From: Asaia bogorensis
Lineage (GTDB): Bacteria; Pseudomonadota; Alphaproteobacteria; Acetobacterales; Acetobacteraceae
Length of the DNA: 8,291 nt
Assembly: GCA_945886995.1 (NCBI GenBank)
Contig: CAMCZJ010000135.1
Coordinates: 1-8,291 of the forward strand
Direction of reading: 5' to 3'
A program made the position numbers and the translations under genes. Positions 1 through 6,288 of this stretch are shown here, in pieces. Below the pieces are notes generated by a model that worked only from the letters and a program-made list of their open reading frames with translations, was not told the origin of the DNA and ran no database searches. Position 1 is the stretch's first letter; every line of letters starts with the position of its first letter.

Positions 1-761
1 TCACCCTGCCACCAGGATTGCCCCGTGGCCCAGGCCCGCATGCCGTGCCGCATGCCGAATTGAAACAAGCGCGGAAAGCCTACCTTGGTCGGTCTGCCGT
101 GGATAAGCTGCTGCAATATCGCAAGCTTCGGGTCTGCTTCCATGCAGGCGACCAGGCGCAGCACCGCTGCCGCCGTCATTTCTGAATCTGCATCCAGGCA
201 CAGCATGAAGTCATGCCCATCCGCGTGATGGTCCAGAAACTCCATCACATTGCCGGATTTGAAGCCGGTGTTTCGCGAACGGCGCCGATAATGGGTCGCG
301 ATGGGTTGCGCGGCGGCGAAGGCGCGGCAGGCGGCTTCCTCGGTTACAGCTTCAGCGCCTTCGGGCGTGTCCGACAGGAACCAAAGCGAAAAGCGATCCG
401 CCGCGCCGGCCTCCGCCAAGGCTGAAAGCAAGCGCGCGAGCGGCGGCAGCACCAGCGCCATGTCTTCGCGCCGGATGCAGATGGCAATGGCTGTCCTGGC
501 TTGCGGCAAGCCAGGGCACGCGGCGGCAAGGGCGGGCAGCACGGCAGCAACGGGGTTGCGCGCCAACAGCAATATGCCAAGCCCGATCAGCGCATTGCCC
601 GCCGAAAGCGCGGCCCAGGGCAAAGTGCCCGCGATGCAGACCAGAATCAGGATTTCCGGGAAAGTCCAGCCGCCGGGCGCCAATACCAACCAGGCAAGCC
701 AGAACAGCCCGCCCATGATGGCGCACACCAGACAGAAGAATAGAATTCGATGAAGACGCAT
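1..761 (-). CDS. mdoH: Glucans biosynthesis glucosyltransferase MdoH/OpgH-like, N-terminal part (cut by window edge)
   Basis: This is the N-terminal 253 codons of an inner-membrane family 2 glucosyltransferase resembling OpgH/MdoH, which in known members uses UDP-glucose to build the backbone of osmoregulated periplasmic glucans. Two hydrophobic segments, about residues 5-28 and 37-68, come first. The cytoplasmic GT-A domain follows with RRED at 97-100 (the place of NED in E. coli OpgH), LSD with D131, the basic stretch HYRRRSR followed by KSGN at about 168-171, and LDADSEM with D190 and D192. The sequence then continues through the FGMRHGM and GQSWWQG region into the left edge, so the QxxRW motif and later membrane spans are not visible. 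The ATG at 761 is chosen because the hydrophobic segment begins there. The frame stays open to a possible GTG at 818, and no strong ribosome binding site marks either. There is no long cytoplasmic N-terminus as in E. coli, so it is a short-type member. The family assignment is from motifs recalled, not a search. Confidence 0.85.
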   Translation of the reverse strand, partial: MRLHRILFFCLVCAIMGGLFWLAWLVLAPGGWTFPEILILVCIAGTLPWAALSAGNALIGLGILLLARNPVAAVLPALAAACPGLPQARTAIAICIRREDMALVLPPLARLLSALAEAGAADRFSLWFLSDTPEGAEAVTEEAACRAFAAAQPIATHYRRRSRNTGFKSGNVMEFLDHHADGHDFMLCLDADSEMTAAAVLRLVACMEADPKLAILQQLIHGRPTKVGFPRLFQFGMRHGMRAWATGQSWWQG

Positions 762-881
762 GGCTGCCCGTGGCGAAGCTTTCCCGATGCTATCGCATGA
801 TCCATTTCGCCGGGCCACTCAATAGGGGTGATGGCAGCGAAAAACCTACCACGCCGCTCGGCCAGCTTGGCAGCGTGGGCA

Positions 882-1013
882 CTAAAACAACGCGAATCCG
901 CGCAGGCCTTGAACAAAAACGAAGCCATTGAAGGCCAGCCAAACAAACGCGACAAGCATCAGGGCCGGCAGTGGCAAGCCCTGCATGGCGTGGATGCCGA
1001 TGAAATGAGTCAA
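882..1013 (-). CDS. Possible 43-aa single-span membrane peptide overlapping the upstream stop codon
   Basis: A short open frame runs from a TTG at 1013 to a TAG at 882. The TTG overlaps the TGA stop of the upstream glycosyltransferase gene as TTGA, an arrangement typical of translational coupling. An in-frame ATG at 986 would give 34 aa. The product begins MTHFIGIHAMQGLPLPAL, continues as one hydrophobic stretch (about residues 13-34) and ends in LRGFALF. The frame is open back to 1103 without another usual start. From memory, the pattern HFxGxHAxQxLPL followed by a Q-x-L-R-G end resembles the C-terminus of larger uncharacterised bacterial membrane proteins, so this could be a relic of such a gene rather than a functional peptide. 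The 120 bp between its stop and the mdoH start show no further gene or clear promoter. It may also be a chance ORF. Confidence 0.3.
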   Translation of the reverse strand: MTHFIGIHAMQGLPLPALMLVAFVWLAFNGFVFVQGLRGFALF

Positions 1014-1903
1014 CCGCTCGGGTGCAGCCGCCCCCGCGCCAGATAGGTCGCGACATGGTGATGATAATGCCCAAGCCGCCGCGCCTTGCCCTTGGCTGCC
1101 CTCTCAGCATGGCGGTTCATTGCGCGCCAGCGCCACAGGATATGCGCGACTTCCGGCGTGGCGGCGCCAAAGCTGGCCGGATTGTTGCGCAGTCCCGCCA
1201 AGGCTTCGGCATATTCAGCATCAAAGCGCCCCGCCAAGGTTTCGGTAAGCTGGCCGGGGCGGAGCTGATAATGATAAGCAAGCGCGCCACAAACTGGCGC
1301 CCGGCCGCCAGCCTCAGCCAGCCCGTGTAAATCCCACAAAACATCATCAATCAGCCGGAAGGGGCGAAAGGGCCGCGCCTTAGCCCGCGGCTGCAGCAGG
1401 TGAAGCGATGCAAAGATGTCGCGCCATGCACACCAACCGATGCTCTGCACCCCATTTGATGGCACCCGGCGTAGCGCGATGCCATCCGGGGTGCGGATGA
1501 TGGTTGGGATCACTGCGGCACCCTTCAAACGCGCCAAGGCAAGCGCCGCGGCCAAGCCATCGGCTTGCCCTTCATAGCCATCATCAGCATCCAGCATGGT
1601 AACGAAGTTACCGCGCGCCAGCGCCAGGGCACGGTTGCGCGCGGCAGCGGCGCCTGAGGCAATGGGCCCGATGGGCGCGAAAACCAGCCGGGGATCAGCC
1701 GGCAAGCAATCACGGTAATCCGTCCCGTCATCCGAAGCGACAATCACCTCAATCGCCGCAGCCTCAGCATGGGCAAAGACCGAACCGACGGCCGCCGCAA
1801 TTTCCGCGCGCAGGCCATAGGCGGCCATAAGGATGCTGATTTCGGGCTCTGCGCGTTGCATATGGTTCCGGCGTGCGGCTTGGTTGGCTTTCTTGTTCGC
1901 CAT
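1010..1903 (-). CDS. Glycosyltransferase family 2 protein
   Basis: A 297-aa soluble GT-A fold glycosyltransferase. The family signature is clear: ISILMAAYG at residues 22-30 is the first beta strand with the nucleotide-binding loop, VIVASDDGTDY at 53-63 carries the first aspartate pair, RNRALALARGNF lies at 89-100, and LDADDGY at 104-110 is the DXD metal/nucleotide-diphosphate site. A later IDDVLWDL stretch sits where related enzymes have the acidic catalytic motif. The C-terminus is rich in Arg, His and Ala (RLGHYHHH), and no membrane segment is seen. The donor and acceptor cannot be told from sequence. It lies just upstream of the mdoH-like gene on the same strand, so a shared role in surface or periplasmic glycan synthesis is possible but inferred. 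The start at 1903 has only a weak GGGTGG upstream; Met15 (ATG at 1861), just before the conserved domain, is an alternative. It is divergent from ftsB. Confidence 0.85.
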   Translation of the reverse strand: MANKKANQAARRNHMQRAEPEISILMAAYGLRAEIAAAVGSVFAHAEAAAIEVIVASDDGTDYRDCLPADPRLVFAPIGPIASGAAAARNRALALARGNFVTMLDADDGYEGQADGLAAALALARLKGAAVIPTIIRTPDGIALRRVPSNGVQSIGWCAWRDIFASLHLLQPRAKARPFRPFRLIDDVLWDLHGLAEAGGRAPVCGALAYHYQLRPGQLTETLAGRFDAEYAEALAGLRNNPASFGAATPEVAHILWRWRAMNRHAERAAKGKARRLGHYHHHVATYLARGRLHPSG

Positions 1904-1943
1904 GTGGTGCCACCCATATGATGCATGTCAAGAAATCTTGCTT

Positions 1944-1964
1944 TTCGTCGCGATTTGCGACGAA
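1944..1964. repeat. Perfect inverted repeat, 8-bp arms with 5-nt spacer
   Basis: The arms TTCGTCGC (1944-1951) and GCGACGAA (1957-1964) flank GATTT. The repeat lies in the divergent region between the glycosyltransferase gene and ftsB, about 40 bp upstream of the former and 90 bp upstream of the latter. No T-run follows on either strand, so it does not look like an intrinsic terminator. An operator for a dimeric regulator is the more natural reading. The identity of any regulator is unknown. Confidence 0.5.
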
Positions 1965-1993
1965 TTCTCTGGCTCTCCGCATTTGCCTCTGGA

Positions 1994-2026
1994 CAAGCAG
2001 CTAAAGAATTGATTCTTTAGGGCTTG
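1994..2026. repeat. Perfect inverted repeat (CTAAAGAAT/ATTCTTTAG) with outer CAAGC/GCTTG arms upstream of ftsB
   Basis: The core 2001-2020 has 9-bp arms CTAAAGAAT and ATTCTTTAG around a TG spacer. It is bracketed by CAAGC (1994-1998) and GCTTG (2022-2026), which extend the symmetry across a small asymmetric bulge. The core contains GATTC (2011-2015), a GANTC site of the type methylated by CcrM in alphaproteobacteria. It ends about 30 bp before the ftsB start. A tight 2-nt spacer makes a DNA operator more likely than an RNA hairpin. It is unlikely to be a terminator because the flanking genes diverge. Confidence 0.5.
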
Positions 2027-2052
2027 TTGCTTCTTGCGGGGTATCCGCGCCC

Positions 2053-2382
2053 ATGGCGCTCCTTTCCACCTTCAAGCGGGTCCTGAAAGGGATACTGGTG
2101 CCAACCGCTTTCCTGGCGGTGTCCGGCTATTTCGCGTGGCATGCCGTGCATGGCGAACGCGGCCTGATGGCGCGCGACAAGCGGCAGGCGGATATCGCTG
2201 CAGCGCGGGCTGAGCTGAACAGGTCGGAGACCGAGCGCGATGCGATGGAGCGCCGTGTGGCCGGCCTGCGTGGGGATAGGCTTGACCGGGACCAGCTTGA
2301 AGAACGCGCCCGGTCCCTGCTGAACATGGTTGGCCGGGATGAGGTGATTGTGCCCTATGGGCCGGAACGCCGGCTTTATTGA
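2053..2382 (+). CDS. ftsB: Septum formation initiator (FtsB/DivIC family) protein
   Basis: A 109-aa bitopic membrane protein of the FtsB/DivIC family, which in known bacteria joins FtsL and FtsQ in the divisome and helps activate septal peptidoglycan synthesis. A short basic N-terminus (KRVLK) is followed by one membrane segment at about residues 12-30. Then comes the HGERGL turn (33-38) typical of alphaproteobacterial members, a charged alpha-helical coiled-coil stretch at about 40-75, and a C-terminal LEERARSLLNMVGRDEVIVPY region matching the family's conserved end. The length is normal. The position immediately before pdhA is a recurrent gene order in alphaproteobacteria, which supports the call. 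Start choice: ATG at 2053 gives the full N-terminus, but only a weak G-rich stretch precedes it. It is divergent from the glycosyltransferase gene and is separated from pdhA by 246 bp holding a candidate promoter, so it is probably a separate transcription unit or only partly co-transcribed. Confidence 0.85.
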   Translation: MALLSTFKRVLKGILVPTAFLAVSGYFAWHAVHGERGLMARDKRQADIAAARAELNRSETERDAMERRVAGLRGDRLDRDQLEERARSLLNMVGRDEVIVPYGPERRLY

Positions 2383-2419
2383 TCCCGGGCAGGCCGATCT
2401 CAGAACCACTGCCGCTTTT

Positions 2420-2447
2420 GCTTGTTTTTCAAGCCTTAGGACGCTTG
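2420..2447. repeat. Alternating GCTTG/CAAGC/GCTTG half-sites
   Basis: GCTTG (2420-2424), TTTTT, CAAGC (2430-2434), an 8-nt spacer and GCTTG (2443-2447) form two mutually exclusive short inverted repeats in the ftsB-pdhA gap. The arms are only 5 bp, and CAAGC-like words also occur in nearby coding sequence, so this may be chance. No terminator T-run follows the second arm. Confidence 0.2.
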
Positions 2448-2509
2448 GCTTCGCCCGCCCGGCAGGATCGCGCGCGCTCCTCAGCATGGTGAAACAAACA
2501 CTTAACCGC

Positions 2510-2527
2510 ATTTCAGTTAATTTCAGT
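2510..2527. repeat. Tandem direct repeat ATTTCAGT with 10-bp period upstream of pdhA
   Basis: ATTTCAGT occurs at 2510-2517 and again at 2520-2527, one helical turn apart, so the two copies face the same side of the DNA. The pair overlaps a TTAAC (2502-2506)/GTTAA (2516-2520) inverted pair and is followed by the palindrome TTGCA-T-TGCAA (2529-2539). The stretch 2501-2580 is about 31% GC by hand count, well below the surrounding genes. Taken together this looks like a regulator-binding region, but no known consensus is recognised. Confidence 0.35.
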
Positions 2528-2556
2528 ATTGCATTGCAAAAACACGGTTTTTTACC

Positions 2557-2594
2557 ATTTCAAGGCTTGAAATTCAAAAAAACCCGGCGCTAAT
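2557..2594 (+). promoter_or_regulatory. Candidate pdhA promoter with overlapping palindrome
   Basis: A perfect inverted repeat with arms ATTTCAAG (2557-2564) and CTTGAAAT (2566-2573) around one G overlaps a possible -35 hexamer TTGAAA (2567-2572). A -10-like GCTAAT lies at 2589-2594 after a 16-nt spacer. This would start transcription near 2600, about 25-30 nt before the pdhA ATG. The overlap of a palindrome with the -35 box would suit a repressor, but this is inferred from spacing and symmetry only. Confidence 0.4.
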
Positions 2595-2628
2595 TGTGCC
2601 AGGAAGCTAAGTTGTGGAGGATTACCCA

Positions 2629-3651
2629 ATGCCCCAGGCCACAGAAGCCGCCAGCAAACGGCGCGGCAAAGCCAAGACCCCATCTTTGTCGCGTGAAGAA
2701 ATGCTGCGCGCCTATCGCGACATGCTGCTGATCCGCCGCTTTGAGGAAAAGGCCGGCCAGCTTTACGGCATGGGGCTGATTGGCGGCTTTTGCCACCTTT
2801 ATATCGGGCAGGAAGCGGTCGTGGTTGGCATGCAGATGTGCCTGAAGCCAGGGGATCAGGTGATCACCTCCTACCGCGACCACGGGCATATGCTGGCAAC
2901 CGGCATGGAAGCCCGCGGCGTGATGGCGGAACTCACGGGGCGCATCGGCGGCTATTCCAAGGGCAAGGGTGGGTCCATGCATATGTTCAGCCGGGAGAAG
3001 GGCTTCTACGGCGGGCATGGGATTGTCGGCGCGCAGGTCTCGCTCGGCAATGGGCTCGCCTTCGCCAATTGGTATCGGCAGGATGGGCGGGTCGCGGTCA
3101 CCTATTTTGGGGAAGGTGCTTCCAACCAGGGCCAGGTGTTTGAAAGCCTGAACCTGGCTGCGCTTTTCAAGCTGCCCTGCATTTTCATCATCGAAAACAA
3201 CAAATACGGCATGGGCACCAGTGTTGATCGTGCCTCGGCTTCGCGTGACCTGTCGCAGAATGGCGCGGCCTGGGGCATCCCGGGCGAGCAAGTGAACGGC
3301 ATGGATGTGGCCGCCGTGCGCGAAGCGGGTGAACGCGCCGTCGCGCATTGCCGCGCCGGCAAGGGGCCGTATCTGCTTGAGATGAAGACCTATCGCTATC
3401 GCGGCCATTCCATGTCCGACCCCGCGAAGTATCGCACGCGCGAAGAAGTGCAGAAAATGCGCGAAACATCGGATTGCATTGAAACCGCGCGCAAGACGCT
3501 GTTGGATGATTTGGGCGTCACGGAAGCCGATCTGAAGGTAATTGATGATGAGGTGAAGGCGATTGTCCAGGACAGCGCCGATTTCGCGCAGGAAAGCCCG
3601 GAACCGCCCGAATCCGAATTGATGACCGATATCTTGGTGGAGGCTAACTGA
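2629..3651 (+). CDS. pdhA: Pyruvate dehydrogenase E1 component, alpha subunit
   Basis: A 340-aa alpha subunit of the heterotetrameric E1 that decarboxylates pyruvate with thiamine diphosphate (ThDP) and passes the acetyl group to lipoyl-E2 in the cytoplasm. The start is ATG 2629, preceded by GGAGG at 2616-2620 with an 8-nt gap. The in-frame GTG at 2614 overlaps this ribosome binding site and is rejected. Key elements are the RRFEEKAGQLYGMGLIGGFCHLYIGQEA entry at 36-63, SYRDHGHML at 81-89, GGSMHMF at 114-120, and the ThDP/Mg motif beginning GEGASNQG at 161-168 and ending ENN at 189-191. The conserved loop YRYRGHSMSDP, which holds the phosphorylation-site serines in mitochondrial homologues, is at 255-265. 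The motif has GEG where many members have GDG, a conservative change. A Lys/Arg-rich N-terminal tail of about 20 residues precedes the domain. It is the first gene of the pdhABC block, with its stop one base before the pdhB ATG. Confidence 0.97.
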   Translation: MPQATEAASKRRGKAKTPSLSREEMLRAYRDMLLIRRFEEKAGQLYGMGLIGGFCHLYIGQEAVVVGMQMCLKPGDQVITSYRDHGHMLATGMEARGVMAELTGRIGGYSKGKGGSMHMFSREKGFYGGHGIVGAQVSLGNGLAFANWYRQDGRVAVTYFGEGASNQGQVFESLNLAALFKLPCIFIIENNKYGMGTSVDRASASRDLSQNGAAWGIPGEQVNGMDVAAVREAGERAVAHCRAGKGPYLLEMKTYRYRGHSMSDPAKYRTREEVQKMRETSDCIETARKTLLDDLGVTEADLKVIDDEVKAIVQDSADFAQESPEPPESELMTDILVEAN

Positions 3652-3652
3652 G

Positions 3653-4993
3653 ATGGGTGCTGTGATCCTGATGCCCGCGCTTTCCCCCACCATGACGGAA
3701 GGCAAGCTGGCCCGCTGGCTGAAAAAGGCCGGCGACAAGGTAAAATCCGGTGAGGTGATTGCCGAGATCGAGACAGATAAGGCGACCATGGAAGTGGAAG
3801 CGGTGGATGAAGGTGTGCTGACCTCTATCCTCGTGCCGGAAGGGACGGAGAATGTCGCAGTGAATACGGCGATTGCTGAATTGGATGGCGGCGCCGGCAG
3901 CGCGAAGGCCGCGCCTGCGCCAGTGGCAGCCGCCGTACCCGTCGCCCCTACCCCGGCATCTGTGCCGGCCGCGCCTCGTGCCGCCACGCCCGAGAAGGAT
4001 TGGGGCCCGACCAAGACCATCACGGTGCGCGAAGCTTTGCGCGATGCCATGGCGGCTGAGATGCGCGCCGATGCGGATGTGTTCCTGATTGGCGAAGAAG
4101 TGGCCCAATATCAGGGCGCCTATAAGATCAGCCAAGGTTTGCTGGAAGAATTCGGCGCGCGGCGCGTGATGGATATGCCGATCACTGAACATGGCTTTAC
4201 CGGCATGGCGGTGGGCGCGGCCTTTACTGGCTTGAAGCCCATTGTGGAGTTCATGACGTTCAACTTTTCCATGCAGGCGATTGACCAGATCATCAATTCT
4301 GCCGCCAAGACGCTGTATATGTCGGGCGGGCAATTGGGCTGCCCCATCGTCTTCCGTGGCCCGAATGGCGCGGCTTCCCGCGTCGCGGCGCAGCATTCGC
4401 AATGCTATGCATCCTGGTATGCGCATTGCCCGGGGCTGAAGGTGGTATCGCCATGGTCTGCCGCTGATGCGAAGGGGCTGTTGCGCGCCGCCATTCGCGA
4501 CCCCAATCCGGTGATCGTGCTGGAAAATGAAATTCTCTATGGGCAAAGTTTCGAATGCCCAACGGCGGATGATTTCATCCTGGAGATCGGCAAAGCCAAG
4601 GTGGAACGCGAAGGCAGCGATGTTACCATCGTCGCTTTCTCCATCATGGTTGGCATGGCGATGCAAGCGGCAGAAAAGCTCGCGGAGCAGGGGATCAGCG
4701 CCGAGGTGATCAATCTGCGCTCCATCCGGCCCTTGGATACGGAAACGATCGCGGCTTCCGTACGCAAGACCAATCGCCTGGTGACGCTGGAAGAAGGCTG
4801 GCCCTATGCCGGCATTGGCGCGGAGGTTGCCATGCAGATCATGGAAACCGCCTTTGATCATTTGGATGCGCCGCCGGTCCGCGTGACTGGCCTGGATGTG
4901 CCCATGCCTTATGCAGCCAATCTGGAAAAACTCGCCCTGCCACGCCTGGAACAGGTGGTGGAAGCAGCGCGTTCCGTGACCTATCGTCGGTAA
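3653..4993 (+). CDS. pdhB: Pyruvate dehydrogenase E1 component, beta subunit with N-terminal lipoyl domain
   Basis: A 446-aa E1 beta subunit that carries its own lipoyl domain, the arrangement known from Zymomonas, Sinorhizobium and other alphaproteobacteria. Residues 1-79 are the lipoyl domain, with ETDKATMEVE placing the lipoylated lysine at K43. Residues 80-117 are an Ala/Pro-rich flexible linker. From about 119 the E1-beta body begins (ITVREALRDAM), with LIGEEVAQYQGAYK (145-158) forming part of the ThDP site, then MDMPITEHGFTGMAVGAA and FMTFNFSMQAIDQI, and a C-terminal transketolase domain to the end. A ribosome binding site GGAGG (3639-3643) lies inside the end of pdhA, 9 nt before the ATG, so the two are probably translated together at matched levels, as a 1:1 subunit pair requires. 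The lipoyl region is 129/156 nt identical to that of pdhC by hand count, which suggests duplication or gene conversion. Confidence 0.97.
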   Translation: MGAVILMPALSPTMTEGKLARWLKKAGDKVKSGEVIAEIETDKATMEVEAVDEGVLTSILVPEGTENVAVNTAIAELDGGAGSAKAAPAPVAAAVPVAPTPASVPAAPRAATPEKDWGPTKTITVREALRDAMAAEMRADADVFLIGEEVAQYQGAYKISQGLLEEFGARRVMDMPITEHGFTGMAVGAAFTGLKPIVEFMTFNFSMQAIDQIINSAAKTLYMSGGQLGCPIVFRGPNGAASRVAAQHSQCYASWYAHCPGLKVVSPWSAADAKGLLRAAIRDPNPVIVLENEILYGQSFECPTADDFILEIGKAKVEREGSDVTIVAFSIMVGMAMQAAEKLAEQGISAEVINLRSIRPLDTETIAASVRKTNRLVTLEEGWPYAGIGAEVAMQIMETAFDHLDAPPVRVTGLDVPMPYAANLEKLALPRLEQVVEAARSVTYRR

Positions 4994-5004
4994 GGGGAAA
5001 GATC

Positions 5005-6288
5005 ATGGCCACAAATATTCTGATGCCCGCGCTTTCGCCCACCATGACGGAAGGCAATCTGGCGCGCTGGCTGAAGCAGGAAGGCGAGCGGATCAAGGCC
5101 GGCGATGTGATCGCGGAAATCGAAACCGATAAGGCGACGATGGAAGTGGAAGCGGTGGATGAGGGCATTCTGGGCCGCATCCTGGTGCCGGCTGGCACGC
5201 AAGGCGTGAAGGTAAATGATGTGATCGCCGTGCTGGTGGAAGCGGGTGAGGCCGTGCCCGCTGCCGGCGCCGCGCCCAAAGCCGCGCCCGCTGCTGCACC
5301 TGCACCTGCTGCCGCTGCACCGATTGCTGCCGCGCCCGTCGCTGCTGCGCCGGCACCCGCCGCTGCTTCTGGTGATCGCGTTTTCGCGAGCCCACTCGCG
5401 CGGCGCATGGCCGCACAGGCTGGTTTGGATATCGGCCAAATCGCCGGTTCCGGCCCGAATGGGCGCATTGTGAAGGCGGATGTGGATGCCGCGCTGTCAC
5501 GTGGCCCCGCCCCCGTTGCGGCCGCTGCGCCTATTGCTGCGCCCGCGCCTATCGCGGCACCGCGGCCTGCCGCGCCGGTCGCGATCACCGCGCCGCATAC
5601 CGCCGTGCCGAATAGCAGCATACGCAAAGTGATTGCGCGGCGCCTTGCCGAATCCAAGGCGACGATTCCGCATTTCTATGTCAGCACCGATGTGGAAATT
5701 GATGCGCTGCTGAAAATCCGCGCTGATCTGAATGCGCGCAGCCCCAAGGATGGTCCCGGCGCCTACAAACTTTCGGTCAATGATCTGGTGATCAAGGCAA
5801 CGGCGGTCACGCTACGCCGCTTCCCCAATGTGAATTCCATGTGGACCGAAGATGCCATCCTGCAATTGCATGATGTTGATATCTCGGTTGCGGTATCCAT
5901 CCCGGATGGGCTGATCACGCCGATTGTGAAGAACGCCGATATCAAGGGCCTCGCTGCCATCAGCACTGAAATGAAGGATCTGGCGGCGCGTGCCAAATCC
6001 GGCAAGCTGAAGCCTGAGGAATTTCAGGGTGGTGGCTTTTCCATCTCCAACATGGGGATGTATGGCGTGAAGGATTTCGCCGCCATCATCAACCCGCCCC
6101 AGGCCGGTATCCTTGCGGTTTCCGCCGGCGAACAGCGCCCGGTGGTGAAGAATGGCGCGCTTGCCATTGCAACCGTGATGACGCTGACACTTTCCGTGGA
6201 TCATCGCGTCATTGATGGCGCTTTGGCGGCGGAATTCCTGCAAGCGCTCAAGCGCAATATCGAGGATCCGTTGAGCCTGATGCTCTGA
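5005..6288 (+). CDS. pdhC: Pyruvate dehydrogenase E2, dihydrolipoyllysine-residue acetyltransferase
   Basis: A 427-aa E2, the structural core that transfers the acetyl group from lipoamide to CoA. Domains in order: a single lipoyl domain at 1-79 with lipoyl-lysine K43 in ETDKATMEVE; an Ala/Pro linker at about 81-124; a peripheral-subunit-binding domain at about 125-164 (VFASPLARRMAAQAGLDI, then SGPNGRIVKADV) that holds E1 and/or E3; a second Ala/Pro linker at about 167-200; and the catalytic acyltransferase domain at about 203-427 with SISNMGMYGVKDF at 347-359 and the active-site H400 and D404 in DHRVIDG. The C-terminal LML matches the family's usual hydrophobic end. The ATG at 5005 follows pdhB by 11 nt with AGGGGAAAG as ribosome binding site. 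Its TGA shares a base with the next gene's ATG. With one lipoyl domain here and one on PdhB, the complex carries lipoyl groups on two subunits. Confidence 0.97.
   Translation: MATNILMPALSPTMTEGNLARWLKQEGERIKAGDVIAEIETDKATMEVEAVDEGILGRILVPAGTQGVKVNDVIAVLVEAGEAVPAAGAAPKAAPAAAPAPAAAAPIAAAPVAAAPAPAAASGDRVFASPLARRMAAQAGLDIGQIAGSGPNGRIVKADVDAALSRGPAPVAAAAPIAAPAPIAAPRPAAPVAITAPHTAVPNSSIRKVIARRLAESKATIPHFYVSTDVEIDALLKIRADLNARSPKDGPGAYKLSVNDLVIKATAVTLRRFPNVNSMWTEDAILQLHDVDISVAVSIPDGLITPIVKNADIKGLAAISTEMKDLAARAKSGKLKPEEFQGGGFSISNMGMYGVKDFAAIINPPQAGILAVSAGEQRPVVKNGALAIATVMTLTLSVDHRVIDGALAAEFLQALKRNIEDPLSLML

Noticed and set aside
762..955. Minus-strand frames of about 100 codons spanning the gap before mdoH
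   Set aside because: They overlap mdoH or the GT2 gene in other frames and show no membrane, domain or start-site support.
1926..1931. Perfect TTGACA on the minus strand upstream of the glycosyltransferase gene
   Set aside because: At a 17-nt spacing the -10 position reads ACCACA and would fall at the start codon, so it is unlikely to be the working promoter for the 1903 start.
2614..2628. GTG start giving pdhA five extra residues
   Set aside because: The GTG lies within the ribosome binding site GGAGG that serves the ATG at 2629.
2590..4050. A 486-codon open frame on the minus strand opposite pdhA and the start of pdhB
   Set aside because: It is antisense to two clear enzyme genes. GC-rich codon bias keeps the opposite frame open, and the translation is low-complexity with no domain.
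3644..4861. A 405-codon minus-strand open frame opposite pdhB
   Set aside because: Same cause: a shadow of pdhB with His/Arg-rich, domain-free translation.
4839..5657. A 272-codon minus-strand open frame rich in Ala and Gly opposite pdhC
   Set aside because: It mirrors the Ala/Pro-rich linkers and lipoyl domain of pdhC; no ribosome binding site or independent features.
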